From Harmonia axyridis (Eukaryota > Arthropoda > Insecta > Coleoptera > Coccinellidae), in NCBI RefSeq assembly GCF_914767665.1, contig NC_059504.1, forward strand, positions 47,151,720 through 47,215,719: DNA of 64,000 bases, read 5' to 3'. A program made the translations under genes and the position numbers. Positions within the stretch are counted from its first letter, which is position 1; each line of letters begins with the position of its first letter. The notes under the pieces are model-generated. The model was not told the DNA's origin and ran no database searches. It saw nothing but the letters and a program-made list of their open reading frames with translations. Of the stretch, positions 1 to 11,109 are shown piece after piece.

Positions 1-36
1 CACTAGTCCGTCGCTCTACCAACTGAGCTAACGAGG
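1..36 (-). tRNA. tRNA-like 5' half cut by the window edge
   Basis: Read on the minus strand this is a tRNA D-arm with an A box (TAGCTCAGTTGGTAGAGC) and an anticodon stem and loop whose anticodon position reads AGT (Thr). The remainder lies before base 1. The acceptor side begins with T rather than the usual G, so a tRNA-derived SINE head or tRNA pseudogene is as likely as a functional tRNA gene. Confidence 0.45.
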
Positions 37-224
37 AAATTGAATATTTTCCGCAACGAGGAACCACTAATCCCAGAATTGAGTGTTAGTAGGTAATATC
101 TTACGAAACTGTATAACAATTCGCAAGGATTCTGAACTAGATGTCAGTAATCAAATAACGTCAGTGATCATCCTAGTTTGAAGAGTTGAAAATTTGTCTG
201 CACGCCGTAAAACCATTTTCTTAT

Positions 225-835
225 ATTTATCTCACACACGTTACAATGTCTTTCGTATTATTTTTCAATCGCTTCCAAAACGTCCTTCGATGTTGTTCAA
301 TGCCTAGTCGCTATTGGTGTTTGTTTTCTAAGTCACCATCGCGTATATCTCTTGAACTAATGGTGTTTCTTCGTTCCTTCCATCCAGGTTTTATTGGTCG
401 TTTCCGTCTTTTACCTTGAGGGAACCGTTCCAACTTTTTATGATAGTCTTGTTTCACATTTTCATACCATCTCATCTGCGATGTTAAAATTTCCTCTACT
501 AATGTTCTTTCTCTTCTCATCTTGGTCCAGATAATCTCATTTCATATTGCCTCTAACCTAGATATCCTCGCCGACCTCTTCAATGCACCCATTTCTGTTG
601 CTAGCAGTCTCCTGTCATTCTCTGTCAATCTTCAAGTTTCAGCTACATAGAACAGATTGCTCTTGATGATCGCATCGTAAATACTATTTTTTTAAATTTT
701 CTTATTTCTCAAATCCATAATACGCTATTCAAGAACTTAATATTTCTGGCCCTCACTAGTCTTGATTGTATTTCTTTGTTATCTCTTTCATTCTTACCAT
801 ATGTTACCTGGGAATTCTAAAATCAAAATTAGTGC
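225..835 (-). pseudogene. LINE reverse transcriptase C-terminal remnant
   Basis: Minus-strand frames, broken by stops and frameshifts, spell the post-catalytic part of a non-LTR retrotransposon reverse transcriptase: an ETW-LTENDRRLL-like block, a RISRLEAI-NEII block, then QMRWYENV and the closing GWKER...RDIRDG...ENKHQ block with a stop where a Trp is expected. No catalytic FADD box is present. The longest open piece is 311-520. It is a 5'-truncated dead LINE copy, which is normal for this class. Confidence 0.6.
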
Positions 836-1030
836 GATAACTTCATAAAAACATACTGAACAAGTAAAATTACGTCGAACATTTTGACTCATATACTCCA
901 ATCAATTCGATTTTTTATTGAAATTCCGAAAAAATCAAAATTATATTGAATATGAGAGGGATCATCAACAACTTTTTGTTAGCAATGATTTTGCCTGAAA
1001 ACTTGTTGAATTTCAAAGTCATCTATATAA

Positions 1031-2020
1031 AATTCTGGTGTTCCGCAGGGATCAATTCTAGCACCAACACTATTTCTACTTCACATCAATGATCTGTTGG
1101 GAGCAACTTCATGTCCAATACACAGTTTTGCGGATGATAGTACCCTCCATACCGCCTTCTCTTCCAGGGCGCCAATACCAGCCCACCAAATCAGTAACGA
1201 ACGAGGAAGAAATGTTAATAACATAAATATACACTTGGCAATAATTCTTGAATGGGGATCCAATAACTTGGTGGAATTCAATGCAGACAAAACTCAAATA
1301 TGTCTTTTCTCTAGAAAGGCCGATCTCAGAATGCCCAACATAAGCTTGTCAGGAGTAACTGTGCCTTTGAAGTCATCCATCTCGATGCTTGGTATCACTA
1401 TCAGCAATAACCTTTCTTGGGAAGATCACGTGAGATCAATTGCCAAAAGTGCATCCCAAAAACTTGGTTTTCTGTTTCGTGCTAGGAGCTATTTCACTTC
1501 CAGTCAGCTACTTATGATTTATAAGGCACAGATCCGACCTGTCCTGGAATACTGTTCCCATGTTTGGAGTGGGGCACCTAAGCATGTTCTGAAACTGCTG
1601 GATTCTGTCCAAAAAAGGGCAATTCGTCTCATCGGTGATGCCTCGCTTTCAAACTCGCTCATCACTTTGGAACAACGTAGAAAAGTTAGCGATCTGTCTC
1701 CATTTTATAGATATTTTCATGGGCTATGCTCTTCTGAAATATCAACAATCGTTTCTCCTTTGGCAGTCTCTTCGAGGTTAACCCGTCAAGTTCAGTCTTC
1801 ACACCCCTTTGTGGTCGCGTTGGAGACCTGCAGAACATCTCTTTTCAAAGACTCGTTCATCCAACGAACAGCAAGGCTCTGGAACACATTGCCTAGGGAG
1901 GTGTTCCCCGAGGCATATAACCTTCATAAATTCAAGAAGAAGACCAATTCCTACCTTTTTTCCCTTGGTTCTCACGATGAACATTACAGGATATCTCCTT
2001 TCGTGGGAACCAGAACATAA
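1031..2020 (+). CDS. Jockey/CR1-type reverse transcriptase, 5'-truncated
   Basis: An open frame of about 330 codons begins after a stop at 1028-1030. It holds the C-terminal half of a non-LTR retrotransposon reverse transcriptase: the GVPQGS block at 1037, LFLLHINDLL, the catalytic SFADDS box near 1130, VEFNADKTQ, LGITI and the thumb region with RPVLEYCSHVW and QKRAIRLI, then the LWNTLP...FKKK ending typical of CR1 and Jockey clade elements. The endonuclease and first RT blocks are missing, so it cannot act alone. The frame is fully open over nearly 1 kb, so this copy is younger than the fragment just upstream. A short A-run follows the stop at 2021. Confidence 0.75.
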   Translation, partial: NSGVPQGSILAPTLFLLHINDLLGATSCPIHSFADDSTLHTAFSSRAPIPAHQISNERGRNVNNINIHLAIILEWGSNNLVEFNADKTQICLFSRKADLRMPNISLSGVTVPLKSSISMLGITISNNLSWEDHVRSIAKSASQKLGFLFRARSYFTSSQLLMIYKAQIRPVLEYCSHVWSGAPKHVLKLLDSVQKRAIRLIGDASLSNSLITLEQRRKVSDLSPFYRYFHGLCSSEISTIVSPLAVSSRLTRQVQSSHPFVVALETCRTSLFKDSFIQRTARLWNTLPREVFPEAYNLHKFKKKTNSYLFSLGSHDEHYRISPFVGTRT

Positions 2021-2044
2021 AAAAAAAGTATATCATAGAAATAA

Positions 2045-2212
2045 CACTATAATTGCAACTCGATAAAATGAACCATTTTCGAGTCATTCCAGTTGAAAAA
2101 TTTCCCATCATCTCATCACATGACAATATGGAAATTGTGCTCAAGATGAGATACCCTCTTGTGATTATCAGGGAAATATTGCAGAAATTATTTAAGATGT
2201 CACAGGAAATGT
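2045..2212 (+). other. Short coding-like segment, inverted partner at 2553-2735
   Basis: A frame from about 2045 to a stop at 2212 contains the peptide NMEIVLKMRYPLVIIREIL. A related peptide, NMEIVLNMRYLDVIMRKIF, is read on the other strand at 2553-2735. The two lie as inverted copies either side of the 2271-2530 element. I do not recognise the family; it may be a duplicated exon or an inner part of a larger inverted repeat. Confidence 0.3.
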
Positions 2213-2270
2213 AGCTGAAAATTGAAATATTTTGACTGCTTTGTGGGAAGGAAAACACACAGGTACTCTT

Positions 2271-2530
2271 AATTGTTATACAGGGTGTTAACATATAAGT
2301 GCAAAAGTTTAAAGAGGTGAATCATTATCGATAATCAAAGGGGTCTTTCATGTAAACAAATTATTTCAGGTATTTCCTTGAAAAGTTACACGATTCCAAA
2401 AGTGGAAAGAAAAACTTTTTTTTTGAAATTGCAGAGAATTTGTCGAATAGCATTCTGAGAGCATGTTTTAGCGAAGCAGTTGTACAAACAAGACGTTCGC
2501 ACTCAGTTCGTAACACCCTGTATAACAATT
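2271..2530. mobile_element. Short TIR element (MITE-like)
   Basis: The first 20 bases, AATTGTTATACAGGGTGTTA, recur as a perfect reverse complement at 2511-2530. The interior of about 220 bp has no coding capacity. The CAGGGTGT tip next to TA is shared by several other elements in the window, including the intact DD41D transposon at 38921, so it is probably a non-autonomous Tc1/mariner-class element. Confidence 0.7.
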
Positions 2531-2552
2531 GAGAATATGTGTATTATCCTAC

Positions 2553-2735
2553 TCACATAGGTGTCGAAATATTTTTGTATATTTCATTCCAATTTTTAGG
2601 TACATTTTGTATGACATTAGAAAACATTGCTATGTACTTCTTCAACACATCGAATTTGGGGTTTTCAAATATTTTTCTCATAATTACATCTAGATATCTC
2701 ATATTTAGCACAATTTCCATATTTCCCTTTGCCAT
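2553..2735 (-). other. Inverted partner of the coding-like segment at 2045-2212
   Basis: A 60-codon minus-strand frame containing NMEIVLNMRYLDVIMRKIF, related to the plus-strand peptide at 2045-2212. The peptide similarity is clear in the first 20 residues and fades after that. The function is unknown. Confidence 0.3.
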
Positions 2736-3280
2736 GGAATATAAGGAAGTTTTTTTTAACTCGTCTCAATTTGTTTATAAAGGAGGAGCCTGCTAGGATA
2801 TATGTGATGTCAGATGTTCCTTCGAGAAATATTTTTCGAATATGAATGATTTGAACTCTATATTTTTGATCAAAGAATACGGAAATTAATTTTTGATGAC
2901 CACTAATTCTGAGTTTACATTTTGTATGTAGTCCTGACCTCTGAATATTTTATTTTCTTCTTTCGGAACACAAAAGGAAAAGTGTGAAGTTAATTCTTAT
3001 GTTTCGAATACCATAAAAACAAAATACTTCTCCTATAACCATAATAAAAAGGTAACCAGTAGATATCATTCGGAAAGTTTTCTTCCTCAAGCCTATGTAA
3101 GTTTTTGAAGTGTCTTGGATTGAGCTAAAAACAGAACATTACATCTTTGTTAAACCGAATATGACAAGTATGTCATTTTCATCATTTTCTTCAGAAATTT
3201 TGTATGTCGACATATATACAGCTTCAGACACACTAATACCATACAGCAATATCTTTTGGTGTCTTCTCGATGTTTTATTG

Positions 3281-3476
3281 CAGTGGCGACGCTAAAGAGG
3301 GCCAGAGGATGGCCGAACACCCCCTAAATTTTGATTGTTCCCCTGAAATATCTCATGAGCAAAAAAATAGAATATAAATTCAACGTAAACAAGATGGAAC
3401 TGAAAATCTTAAAACCCCTTTAAAATATCCTGGCCTCTCCTTGGCCCCCCCTATTCTTGAAAGCGGGCGTCGCTTT
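3281..3476. mobile_element. Small hAT-like MITE
   Basis: The ends are CAGTGGCGACGC and, at the far side, GGGCGTCGCTTT, an imperfect terminal inverted repeat. The flanks TTTTATTG and GTTTATTG match at 7 of 8 bases, as expected for a hAT target duplication. There is no coding capacity. It is close in style to the hAT ends at 6093 and 15980. Confidence 0.5.
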
Positions 3477-3694
3477 GTTTATTGTGATTCTCTCCTCATA
3501 CAAATATGTTTTTTTTTTGTCTTTAGGTAGATGTTGCAGCATCTAACAGTTATTTTGGCTTGACAATGGTCGAAAAGAGAAAATTCGAAACATATTCCTA
3601 AATTATATTTCACCCGGTGAGAAAGATACAATAAAACAACGATAGAATCCAAAATATACAGCTGTATCGTATCAGTGTAAAAAACGTTCGTATA

Positions 3695-5051
3695 AAGGGT
3701 GTTTCAAATTAAGTCGGCACCATTGCTAACTCCGTTATTATTGATGCTACGGTGTCGGTTAAATGGGCGAACTAGTAGCTTTTTAAGTGGTGTTCTCGAT
3801 GCCGAGAAAAAAAATTGACAGTCGTGTTGTCATAATATTTCATAAAATTATATTTTTTCAATGGAACACCCTATATCTTTTCATGCATTTCGATTCGTAA
3901 TAACATTTTCAACAACAAAGCTCGTTTGACTTTTTTTCGTAAAGGTGAAAATAAGACAGTTGTATTAATAGGAATCATTTATAACAAACGGATTTGATAA
4001 AGCGCTATAAAATATCGAGTAAATGGTCAAAAACACCGCCTTCTTGTTGAACACATATTTGGGCCCTTCTTTTGACACTATTGATTCACAAAATGAATGC
4101 GGCTAGCGGAATGGCTTTAAGATGGAAATTATCGTTTTGTCTATTAATATCAATAGCTTAGTGGTGTCGATTGAGTGGTGCTACATGATGATCACAGGTT
4201 TCACGAGTTCACATCCCAGCTCACTTTTTTCTTTTCACTGTCTCATTTTGCTATTATTAACAAAATATTGTCATTCGTATAAGTACAAAAAATGGTTGTT
4301 TGGACAATCATGAGGTTTATTCGCCAAAACAAATAAATTTTTTGTACTGGTGAAAGAATAGTTATTTATAATACAAGTGCAGAAGGCATTGATATTCTTC
4401 CACGAGTTCAAAATTCAAAAACGAGCCACGAAGTGGCGAGTTTTGGAATGAACGAGTGGTAGAATGAGCCTTCTATACGAGTATTATACATTATTTTCTC
4501 TAATTCATTGCATTTTCATTGAAATTAATGAAATATTTCCATAAATGTAATTTAGTGATTTTTGCATTGAAAAATGTTGGTTGGCAGAACTGATTTCTTT
4601 AAGGCAAATTGATGAATTGACAGATAAAGCCGTGGCGGAAAGTTCGGAGTACCAACATAGAATAATGAAATATAACCATGAAAACTGTGCGTTTCTGATA
4701 TATTCTCGCACGATTTTGTTCTACAAGATGTGGAAGAATAAACGGAATAACCACAGAATTAGAGAAATAAATATTTCAAAATAAGTCGCTCATTTTCCAC
4801 TTTAGGAAGAAAGGTGATATGAGCTTTGTTGTTGAGAATGTTATTACGAATGAAAAAATATAGGGTGTTCCATTGAAAAAAATATCATTTTATGAAATAT
4901 TTTGACAACGCGACTGTCATTTTTTTTCGGCATCGAGAAGTAAACAGTGAATAGACCACTAAAAATGCTGCTAGTTTGTCCATTTAACCGACATCGTAGC
5001 ATCAATAATAACGGAGTTAGCTATGGTGCCGACTTAATTTGAAACACCCTG
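3695..5051. mobile_element. Non-autonomous TIR element with arms of about 235 bp
   Basis: The left arm (about 3695-3935) and right arm (about 4820-5051) are long imperfect inverted repeats starting AAAGGGTGTTTC and CAGGGTGTTTC and flanked by TA. The arms share the distinctive TTAAGTCGGCACCAT stretch and a second, internal AGGGTGTTCC-like block. The interior has no transposase and carries the palindrome at 4365-4495 close to its centre. It belongs with the TA/CAGGGTGT set of Tc1/mariner-class elements. Confidence 0.75.
4365..4495 (+). repeat. Palindrome with stacked GA/GA hairpin
   Basis: A hairpin centred at 4430-4432. The stem GCCAC/GTGGC (4425-4429 with 4433-4437) closes a GAA loop. GA faces GA at 4423-4424 and 4438-4439, next to an AAAAC/GTTTT stem. 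A second GA/GA pair at 4404-4405 and 4454-4455 sits between stems GTTC/GAAC and CCAC/GTGG. Outer arms AGAAGGC (4381) and GCCTTCT (4468) close it. In each mismatch GA is on the plus strand in both arms. Confidence 0.75.
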
Positions 5052-5055
5052 TATA

Positions 5056-6084
5056 CTAGTGTCTAAAAAATCAAATATGAAATCAATGACGTGTACTTAA
5101 GAGCTTTTGAGCACTTGGTATTCACAATATTCATTTCTGATAGCAAAAGGCATTTCAATTATGTATTTCAAACATGGCGTTTCAAGAATTCATCGTGCTT
5201 TTCGGAACACTGTACCTAGAATTAAAACAAGTAGACTTTACCTAAACTTCCAATGTTCAACCGAAGTCGATTGAAATTGCACAGAATGGAAGCACTATTT
5301 GTAGATTTAATATAATATGCATCACACCATTGTATTTAAACATCAAGAATCGTAATTTTGAACACTTGTTATTCCTGTTGTGTACAGCTTATATAAATCG
5401 CTTCAATCAGTTACCAATGTAAAATGAATGGTTGTGCATATTATAGATAATACGCTGTTGACTGTCGAAATCGGTTCATTTCGATCAGTCATCAAATTAT
5501 CGGTGATAATATTCAAAATCTAGAGGGTGAGGCTATAACATTGAGAAAATAAAGTGTGTGCATTGTAAATACACAATACTCTGAATAACTGATAGGATTG
5601 TATAATACAGTATTAAATTTAAGGCAGAAATAAAGTTGACGTGCCAAAACTAAAAATCACAACACGAATACGGAAATTTGTCGAATTTTGCAATTGGATG
5701 CAGGAAGAATTTGGGAACAAACTCAGCAAATGAATTAATTTGTGTAATTCAAGTGTTTATTCTGATGTAATTTGCAGAAGAAGTCGCTGGCTTCAGAAAT
5801 TTATATCAGCCTCATTTTTACACACTTACCGGACTATAAATAAGTAATAATTTTTAAGAAGATAACAATGGTCATAAATATTTTGAACTTCAATTTATCA
5901 GTTTTTAAATTGGAGATTAATCACTTACCTTTGGCAATGAATTTTATACTGTAGGTAGGTACCTATTCATCATTCAAAACAATTTAATAAAAATGTTTCT
6001 TCGATATTTCCTCTAAATTTATCACCAATATTCAATTCGTTATTCTTTTAATACTACTACTTTTGTTAACTTAACTATAGATAC
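5056..6084. other. AT-rich stretch, nothing recognised
   Basis: No open frame, TIR pair or RNA gene found between the TIR element and the hAT target site. Confidence 0.6.
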
Positions 6085-6235
6085 ACTGATTCCAAGGGCG
6101 TAGAAATGGGGGATACTGGGGTAATAACCCCCCCCCAAGATTTACAAAATATAAAATTTCAGAGTTCTCTCAAAGACGAAGAACGAAAATTTTCCCATAA
6201 AATGAACTAATACTCTTTTTACTCTTCTGTAAAAT

Positions 6236-6360
6236 CGACCTGCATGAGTTCATTTTAATTTTTGTAGAAAGAGCCCGACACCGAAGGTGGAGGGCTCTTT
6301 CTCTAAAAATGAAAATGACCGAATGCAGTTTTTCAAAGGCAACACGCTGGAATGCGAAAT
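6236..6360 (+). repeat. Palindrome family A, copy 1
   Basis: Arms of about 37 bp from CTGCATGAGTTC to GACCGAATGCAG enclose a tight hairpin. Outer 9-bp stem 6268-6276 with 6292-6300, GA/GA at 6277-6278 and 6290-6291, inner stem CACC/GGTG (6279-6282 with 6286-6289) and a GAA triloop at 6283-6285. A second copy lies at 22000-22112, with the hairpin in the opposite orientation relative to the flank. Confidence 0.8.
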
Positions 6361-6915
6361 TATCCGGTCATTTTGATGCACGAGTGTAATTCGGGGGAAT
6401 ATTTCCCGAATAAACTGTTACATCACTTGTCAAACTGATGTGGAATGGAATTGCCATAGATTCGAACCGTGTAAGATGCATAGAAACTATGCATCTATGA
6501 ACAGTGCAATTATCGCAGGGCTGTTTCGCTTCCTACAATGCAATTATCGCTGTAATTTCCGATAATTGTTCTCCATTTACATAGAATTTTTGACAGGAGG
6601 GAAATATTCTGTAAAATCGACCCGGCAGCAAAAAATCGGACCTTTTTACGGTTTATGAGTTTATTATCGCTTTCAAGATGATAACTTTTATTGCACTACG
6701 AGCACGTCTATGTCCGAGGTTCATTATTTTCATTTATCTACCCGTTTTGTCGGCGTCCCCCTTGTTTCACCATCTGTAATTTCAATAATGCAGTTATCAA
6801 AGAACTGAACTGAGTTATTCGCATCGAAAAATTGTCTGTGCTGTGTTTTACAATTCAATGTGTTTCATTCAAATTGCAATTTATTTGTGAAGACATCAGT
6901 TTTGCATTGACTATA

Positions 6916-7390
6916 CAGGGTGTTCCCAAATTGGAGGTGCAAACAAAAATGACTGATTCCTCGGATCATTTTGAAGAATATTTAACTTAAATTTGGTATA
7001 GATATTCCATTTTGAAGTTTTCATCATGCGATATGCTAATTTTGAATGCAAATCTAAGGGTGATAATTTTTTTTTGGTGTTTAGAAAAATGTGAAAAGAA
7101 ACTCTGGTCCAGTACTACACTTTATGGTTCCTTGTCGGTTCCTGTCAAATAGTTCTTCAGTCATCCTCAGGAAAATTCAAATTATTATAATATTCAATGA
7201 GCTGTGATGAATAAATAAGTAATTCGATAAACTATTAGGCATAACCATCACAAAAAAGTAGGACTACAAGAAACACCCTCTAACTCGAAAACAAAGCATT
7301 TGCGAGCCCATGTAGAGAACCTTTTATTCTTAAAATTATTCAAGGAATTTTCATTTTTCTTAGTACCTTCAATTTAGGAACAATCAAATG
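6916..7390. repeat. TIR repeat family R1, copy 1
   Basis: It starts TA/CAGGGTGTTCCCAAATTGG and runs through a block (CATCACAAAAAAGTAGGACT, near 7250) that recurs at 17890 and, inverted, at 31165. The right TIR (CAATTTAGGAACA, about 7370) is degraded and lacks the CCCTGTA tip. No coding capacity. The family is probably non-autonomous and of the CAGGGTG-tipped class. Confidence 0.6.
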
Positions 7391-7568
7391 GTATGAACAA
7401 TCGAATCGGTAATCAAAACAATGCTATTATTTCGAGTAATTTTCGGTTCAAACTTCATTATCAAATCTTTCTTTCTCATATTACAGATTTGGGTTACCGT
7501 TAAGTCAAAAAAAAATTTTCGAGTATCCCCCCCAAGAAAAAAAAAAGGTCCACGCCCTTGACTGATTC

Positions 7569-9560
7569 AAAGTGTATTTTTGAAATATCATCTAAGGAAA
7601 TGAATTTCACAGGAACCGATAGAAACCTATCTAATAATTATTTTACTGAAAAGGCATATGAATATTTGAATATAATTCGAATAAATTTTCTTTGATTTAT
7701 TTGCTGAGTCTTGTTCATTCGCTTAGAAGTTGGACAAATACAACAATAATTCCTGAGAAATAATCATAATAAAACCGAATTTTTTCATTGAATAATCGGA
7801 AACCTTTCAAATTACAAATTTCATGTATACTTATCCTATAGGTACCCAATAATTCTTTCGGCATAAAAAATGAATTAAAATCCATTTTCTGCGACAATCA
7901 ACTGTTAAAATGATCATTAACTACGAATCGAACAATCTTATACCCTTTGAAAATCGAGAACTAAGTTCAGTTTTTCGGAGTAAAAAAATTTCAACTGAGA
8001 TCGTACAATTCGAAATTGATTGTTTTTCTAAACCCACGAATGCATGAGTGACAGATTATGTTTGAATAGATTTTATAAAACTATAATTAAGTAATCATGT
8101 GAGATATTTGCCTTTACTATATCGCATTTTGCAAAGCACTGTTGTTCATTTTAACCTACAATGTAAATAATGTTGATCCAAAAACTAAAAGAGCGTGAAT
8201 ATAGTTGAAATAACCGATCGTATTGTAGATTAAGTAGAGGAAATTAGAGCTTATGATAACGCAAACGACTGAGTTTTCATAGATTTTCACAAAATTAAGC
8301 AATAAATATTGTGAATGTGTCTATCTAAAGAAAGAAAATTAATGCTTCATCCATTCAATTCCAAAATGAATAAAAATCTTATGAAATCTCCAACTAAGAG
8401 AACTGAAAATTTGTTTCCTATTCGATGGAGCAGAAAAAAATTAAATAAAATCTGATGATTGGCTATATTCAACTTCAATATAAGCAACCCTTCATAATAA
8501 AATTAACAGAATGAATATTATGGGATAGTAACACTTCACAATTCTTGTGTATCTACTTTCTTGTACTATTTTGTTTTACATTGAGAAAATCTATGAAACA
8601 ATATGCAAATTGTTATAAAAAACTGAATATTTATCAGTGTAAATATAGTTTAAATAGGTGCTATCAATTCAAGGGATTTATTCTATTACAGTTTGAATAT
8701 TTGTTGATTTTGAATATCTGCTAAAGTTTGTATTAATTCTCAGAATATTCAATAAATCAGGGAATTTTGGTAGTTTTAAGACACAATTTTTTAAACATAG
8801 GAAACAATTGGAATATAAAGTTCAATAAAACATGATTTCACAAACTATAGTGCCAATATTCTGAAACTTAATTGTAAAAAGTAGAAGATTTTTTTTGTAA
8901 CGCTGAATGTCTTTTCTTCATTTTGTTGTATTGAACCCACTTGTTAGTATTAAATTGTATAAAATTGAAACATAAGTATGATCGAAAAATTATGTCATAA
9001 ATTCTTAAATTTTTTTCAGTTAAAATATAGGTATTGTTGAAAAAGTTTCATTAATCGTAGTATTTCATGTTAAAAATATAAAATTTGTGAGTTCATCTCT
9101 GTATATTTGTTCGGAAATTCAATTCCAATTTTAAAGATTTATTGAATGTTATAAAATGATATTTTCTTCAAAGCTTATGCCATTTTTGCATTGATCCTCT
9201 ATAGTACATCTTCAAAATTGGTTGAAATAATACGTAAATCATTGAAGCTATACAGTCACATATTATATTAATTGTTTTACACTGTTCATACGCAATTTTA
9301 ATAAAGAATAAATTATTTCTCTGCTTCTTATTCCCATTTCCCATGGTATTTCATTTGAAGGAAAATAATATTCTATCCATATTTTTGATTCAACTTTAGA
9401 GCTTACGACAAAGAACTGAAAAGAAAACTTTGAAATTTGATTTGTAATTGGATTCAAAATATTTCAAATTGAACGAAATAGGTAATAAAAACGTTAAACA
9501 AAACGAACTACTTGTGGAAGGTAGTTCTAAGAAAACAAAATTTAATTTTGTTATGTTGGT
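7569..9560. other. AT-rich intergenic DNA upstream of DOLPP1
   Basis: No coding signal, TIR pair or RNA gene recognised. The last 100 bp before 9671 should contain the DOLPP1 promoter, but I see no TATA box placed convincingly. Confidence 0.55.
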
Positions 9561-9670
9561 AATGTTGGGTTGGTATTCACTACCCTGGCTGTCAACCTGT
9601 CAAAGGTCAAAGGGAACTGACATCATCAAAACATTTTGCTTCGCGTTTTGTAAGAAAGGAAAGATGCAAA

Positions 9671-10675
9671 ATGGCTACATTGGGGGAAAGTGAAAATTAT
9701 ATACTTAAATTAGACAACAATGATGGTATTCACTGGGTACCTCTTTCTCTAACTCTAGTTGAATATCCTAAAGGTAAAGAAAAGGCCCTTAATATGTGAA
9801 GAACAAACTTGGAATTGTAGTACATAATGTGCTTACCCATAACATTTTATTTCCAGGTGATTTGATAGGGAAATTTTTAGCATTTATCAGCCTGGCACCT
9901 TTTGGAATTGGTGCTGGATTTATTAGTTTAATATTATTCAGAAGAGACTTACACACAGTAAGCAAATTTCAAACTTATTATGAATAAAAATTTAATCATG
10001 TCGTTTCAGATAACATTTTTCTTGGGAACATTATTCAATGAGTTATTAAATTATTTTCTCAAACATACAATATGTGAGGCTCGTCCAATGGTTCGAAATT
10101 CATTATACACTGAATATGGAATGCCTTCTTCACATGCCCAATTTGTTTGGTTTTTCACTACTTATGTTATTTATTTTGTATTTATAAGGTATGTTGAATA
10201 ATCCACTTAGTACTCGCATTCATCTCTTATGTTTCAGGCTGCATCATATGAACAACAATAATATAATAGAGACAATGTCAAAAATACTCATTTTGTCTTC
10301 TTCAGTGATTATGTCTCTTCTAGTTTGTATAAGTAGAACATATCTACAGTACCATTCATTTTATCAAGTACTGATAGGATCTATAGTAGGAGCACTTTTT
10401 GCAACTTTATGGTTTGCATTGACTTATATGGTCTTTACACCATTATTTCCACAAATTGTTTCTTGGTAAGTACAGTAATTTTGTTTTTTAGTTAGTTAAC
10501 AAGGCATTAAACCGATATCTTTATACCAATTCATATATTTCTCAGGAGAATATCAGAGATATTACTTCTACGAGACACTACATTAATTCCCAATGTACTC
10601 TGGTTCGAATACACCAATACCAGGCAAGAAGTTAGAGTAAGAAGCAGGAAGTTAGTCAGCATGAAATCGCAATGA
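9671..10675 (+). CDS. DOLPP1: Dolichyldiphosphatase, five exons
   Basis: Exons 9671-9773, 9857-9957, 10010-10188, 10238-10465 and 10546-10675, all with GT-AG introns of 49-83 bp, give 246 codons plus TGA. The product is an ER membrane PAP2-superfamily phosphatase that converts dolichyl diphosphate to dolichyl phosphate after N-glycan transfer, so the carrier can be reused. Motifs: C1 K86...R93-P94, C2 PSSH at 107-110, C3 S160-R161...H167. The conserved GMPSSH and RDTTLIPNVLWFEY blocks and several hydrophobic segments (about 40-62, 69-85, 113-128, 143-160, 169-195) match the family. Length is close to the vertebrate protein. The ATG at 9671 has A at -3 and G at +4. An out-of-frame ATG at 9664 opens a 9-codon upstream ORF that overlaps the start and may lower translation. 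No broken motif is seen, so the gene looks functional. Confidence 0.93.
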
Positions 10676-11079
10676 CATTTACTGAGTAATGGATTGAATT
10701 TCAATATGCCCTATGGTTTTATTAGGTGCATCAAGGAAGTCCTTGACTGGCCAAGAAAACGATAATTGTGAATATTTCCAATTCTTGGTAAGCTTTGGAA
10801 ACAATCAATATAAAAGTTAGGACAACAGCTTTCTAGGTATTTGTATGGAGTTTTTATACATTCTTGTGCTCGATTGTAGATCTTTACGAGAACCAGAAAA
10901 AATTGCTATTTTCATGAATCTTGATTCATTGGATATAGAAAACTATAATGATAGCTGCCATTTTATTTATTACATCATCGTGTTATTCAGCTATTTTTTC
11001 AGTCATATTTTTAAGTAAATTGGAATTAGTGTTTAGTTTGGTAGCTTTTAGTCTATTTGCTCAATTTTTTTTTCGATGC

Positions 11080-11085
11080 AATAAA
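11080..11085 (+). promoter_or_regulatory. Candidate poly(A) signal for DOLPP1
   Basis: AATAAA about 405 bp after the DOLPP1 stop, the first canonical hexamer I see downstream. The 3' UTR would then be about 430 nt. Confidence 0.5.
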
Positions 11086-11109
11086 TTTGTAAGACATATT
11101 TTTTAAGTT

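Larger units (their letters stand above)
6093..7560. mobile_element. Non-autonomous hAT element with perfect 8-bp TSD
   Basis: The ends are CAAGGGCGTAGAAATGGGGG and a far end that reads CAAGGGCGTGGACC in reverse complement. The element is flanked by perfect copies of ACTGATTC at 6085-6092 and 7561-7568. An 8-bp duplication with C-A starting tips is the hAT signature, and the tips match the hAT at 15980. No hAT transposase remains. Inside lie a palindrome (6236-6360) and a TIR repeat (6916-7390), so it is a composite of later insertions. Confidence 0.8.

Noticed and set aside
1932..2294. 120-codon minus-strand ORF
   Set aside because: Overlaps the 3' end of the LINE and the MITE end; no domain.
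6093..7560. Helitron, considered because of hairpins
   Set aside because: A perfect 8-bp target duplication and inverted ends identify hAT; no TC...CTRR ends.
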